Source: Sweltsa coloradensis
Taxonomy: Eukaryota > Arthropoda > Insecta > Plecoptera > Chloroperlidae
Length of the DNA: 64,000 nucleotides
Direction of reading: 5' to 3'
Assembly: GCA_024449915.1 (NCBI GenBank)
Contig: JAMZAV010000897.1
Coordinates: 372,001-436,000 of the forward strand
In this document: positions 61,608-64,000 of the stretch, piece after piece
How the letters are laid out: each line of letters begins with the position of its first letter
Numbering within the stretch: the first letter of the stretch is position 1
Program-made: the position numbers and the translations under genes
Notes under the pieces: model-generated
Databases searched by the model: none
What the model saw: the letters and a program-made list of their open reading frames with translations, nothing else
Told to the model about the DNA's origin: nothing

Positions 61608-61728
61608 GGATAAATAAATTAGTATTTAGGATCTACCCACTTAGTCTCAGAATTGATTTTTAGTGGGCGACATTAGATTTAAAGTAGAACCATTTTGGTG
61701 CCGACTCCATCGACAAGCAAACAATAAC
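61608..61728 (-). repeat. SINE-like repeat S, copy 6 (nearly complete)
   Basis: In minus reading it shows GCTTGTCGATGGAGTCGGC, AAATCTAATGTCGCCCACT, AAAATCAATTCTGAGACT, AGTGGGTAGATCCTAAATA and a TTTATTTA-type tail. It is the best guide to the family's full length, about 120 bp. Confidence 0.65.
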
Positions 61729-62574
61729 CAAGAAGAGACTCAAAGTAGAGTAAATATGTTGTACACTTGTTATTGTTTTCGTTTTGTAAATTCCCCAGAA
61801 ATCAATTCGTAGGTACAATCAAACTGAGTTACAATAATAGCATGCTCTGCTAGAGAAAGCACGATGCCCTCAAACTCTGACATGTGAAACAGACAGATGT
61901 GCGTTGATTTACATAATTCAATCAACCAAGCATGTTGTGTCTTCCATGCGAGGGAGATTGTATTATACCGCATGTCCCGTTGATAAATGGAGTATAACAC
62001 CTATCAAGAGTTCACGATTAATAGTCAACCTGCTACGCAATATTTTGCGACGCGTTATTTATTCATCACATCCATGTGTAACCAATTAATTCGGGTGGAA
62101 ATGCTAACATCGGCAACGACACGTATGCAAATATGCTGAATTCGCTTCTTTGCGGATTTTGTGTTGTTAAACCACACAGAGATGAATTATTCAGTGACGC
62201 AATCACAGTCGAATTGTCACTTGCGCAGTGAGTATTTGCTGACGGAAGAAAATTTATTGTTCATATTCGATCGTATGAATAAATACTAATTGTTACATTT
62301 TTTAGTTAAAATTTAATGATACGTTCAAAATAAGGCTGGGCTATGACATATCATTCAATGGTAGTTATCTAATGAAAGTTTTATGTATAACATTACTTTA
62401 AGTTTTGAAAAAAAAATTTGTATCAAAGTTCAAGACCTACTATTAATAATATGTGGTTTAAAAGGTTGATTAGGTATCGCTAAAACCAAGTATCGATGTT
62501 CCCGTTCTCACACTCGCGTTGAATAACCATGCTTCGTCACCATTTATAAAAGTCGGGACGAATTACTATAGGCT
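61729..62574. other. Unremarkable DNA
   Basis: Overlapping short frames near 61770-62089 on opposite strands have no motif. No RNA genes were found. Confidence 0.4.
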
Positions 62575-62591
62575 ACCCGGCACCTCCACCA
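62575..62591 (-). other. tRNA-Ala 3'-end complement, copy 7
   Basis: The plus strand reads ACCCGGCACCTCCACCA followed by AA, the tRNA-like sense orientation. Preceded by GGCT. Confidence 0.6.
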
Positions 62592-63785
62592 AACGCGAAA
62601 CGCTATTAATTTTTAGAAATATGTCTTGTATAATGGGGGTATTTACGACACAAGGGGCTTGAACAACATTTTCTTTCCTCGTTCTAGTTTTTGAATATTC
62701 GTTAGTTTAAATTTTGTTTTTGAAATTCCGATATTTATATCGAAAATATTCCTTCGCATCGATACCGTATCGAAGTATCGATATCTTTGCCCACAATGGT
62801 TTCGTTGGTGATTATATCTTATAAAACCAGAGATAGAAAACAAGTATTTTGCTAGTTTGTTAAATCTTTTCATTGCTTGAGATGATCTCCTAATTAATGT
62901 TTATTAATTAGCGAACTGTTGTTTTCGAAATATTAGTCGCATGACTCTCGATTAGCTTTATATTGTACTAACACTTACACTAATTCTAAATGCAAAAGGT
63001 GTATTTTGGGGTTATAAAGTAACAATTATAAATAAAATGCAATTTAATTGCTTTTCATTTACCCAGGTATTCCATTTTTTAATAAGTTATGGTGCACAAG
63101 TTAAATATTATTTTTTCATCTTGTCTTCGTATAAAATGCATCGTTGGCAAATTAATTACAGCTTGTCTCATTTACGTGAAAGTTGGGACGATTTAATATT
63201 TTTAAGGGAAGTGATTTCCATCTTAGTGCCGCCACAAGTTTTATCGCTAACCAATAAATTCGCTGCCAATCTGTCTTCGATTTCACTAAAACGAACACCT
63301 GGGGCTTTAATAAATCGAGTTTGAAACATTCCAATCCAACAGTAACCAGAACTTCACTCAGAGTCTTAGAGGTTTTTTCTTTCTAAGCTTAACATTTTAC
63401 CACGTTGATGGCATAATCTTTACTTTAGATATTGCCCAGAATAAGGAGCAAATACATTAAATCATTTCTTTGAAGGGAAATAACTTAAACGCTTGCATGT
63501 CGTATTTTGTATCATTGTATAATATGTAGAATTTACAAGTTAAAGTAAAACGCATCACACTTAATGGTCAATGTTAGAGCCTAGACTAGAGTAGGCCCTA
63601 AACATTCTAAAACACAATAAAAGCTTTCTAATTTCTTGTGGGAAACCTGCCTATTCATAATATTAACCCTTTAGGAGTCTAATAATAGGTTTTTCGGAGT
63701 TGGGAAAGTTAGAAGGGAATGTTTAAGAGTACTCAATCACTTGCATCCGCGTTGAATAATGATGAAACTCTTGATAAAACTTTCA
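62592..63785. other. AT-rich DNA; a cluster of TATCGATA-like words
   Basis: Between 62730 and 62790 ATCGATA and related words recur four times within 60 bp. Frames at 63037-63334 overlap on opposite strands and are not convincing. Confidence 0.4.
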
Positions 63786-63866
63786 ATCGGGGTTGCCGGT
63801 TCCGGGTATCGAACCCAAGACATCCCAAAACAGAGACTCGCGCGTTACGCATGAGCCAAATCTATC
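63786..63866 (-). repeat. tRNA-derived fragment
   Basis: The minus strand reads TTTGGCTCATGCGTAACGCG (A box) and, at near-normal tRNA spacing, TGGGTTCGATACCCGG (B box). The T arm pairs well and the rest is degraded. SINE head or tRNA pseudogene. Confidence 0.5.
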
Positions 63867-64000
63867 GGTATCAATGATACAGAGGTTAGTGTCCTCGCAG
63901 TGGCATAAGTTTTCATTCTGTTCAAACAATCTATTTAATTATTAGTTTGTTTTCACATTATACATAGATAGTACATTTGTGGGTTTTTTTAAACATCAAA

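Noticed and set aside
1..64000. CRISPR array or prokaryotic operon
   Set aside because: No regularly spaced identical repeats with unique spacers, and the coding density and splice signals indicate eukaryotic DNA.

Overview
The window looks like intergenic or intronic nuclear DNA of an invertebrate animal. The base composition is AT-rich, there is no bacterial-style gene packing, and canonical GT/AG splice borders flank the one convincing coding exon. tRNA-derived SINE-like pieces, MITE-like inverted-repeat elements and an LTR retrotransposon occupy much of the recognisable sequence. Some repeat styles (TAGGCCTA-rich DNA, elements ending in CGCTCATCCAA) remind me of arthropods and other marine or terrestrial invertebrates, but I cannot name the species.

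Layout. 1-3362: AT-rich DNA with one short inverted-repeat element (about 521-785), a tRNA-like fragment and one SINE copy. 3368-18745: a candidate composite element whose two ends both read CCCTTATGAAAA followed by arrays of CTATTG/CAATAG, in inverted orientation. A minus-strand LTR retrotransposon (3743-11967; 2.0-kb LTRs, tRNA-Lys-like primer site, gag-like ORF, no recognisable pol) sits inside the left array. The remainder carries a foldback element made of CAAGATCTTG units (about 14415-15302), a tandem triplication of about 575 bp, and very dense TAGGCCTA palindromes. 18746-35870: SINE copies, a candidate solo LTR with four CACGTG boxes, a strong hairpin (21369-21793), a 240-bp direct duplication, a nested inverted structure near 30 kb, and two copies of an element with TTAA-type ends. 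35873-38219: a 2.35-kb element with inverted arms of about 0.8 kb. 38761-39746: a terminal-inverted-repeat element with an internal recurring 14-mer. 45738-45935: one coding exon on the minus strand of an unidentified gene. 46450-47350: a short inverted-repeat element interrupted by a hAT-like insertion. The right third is mostly unremarkable AT-rich DNA with microsatellites, one more copy of the CGCTCATCCAA family (58.3-58.9 kb) and short tRNA-derived pieces.

Two observations cut across the window. First, the 17-mer TGGTGGAGGTGCCGGGT, the complement of a mature tRNA-Ala 3' end including the post-transcriptional CCA, occurs seven times (two slightly diverged) with unrelated flanks. Second, the two LTR copies differ over 2 kb almost only by small indels, mostly in homopolymers, with no clear substitution seen by eye. 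That suggests a very young insertion read with indel-type sequencing error, so broken reading frames in this window should be treated with caution.
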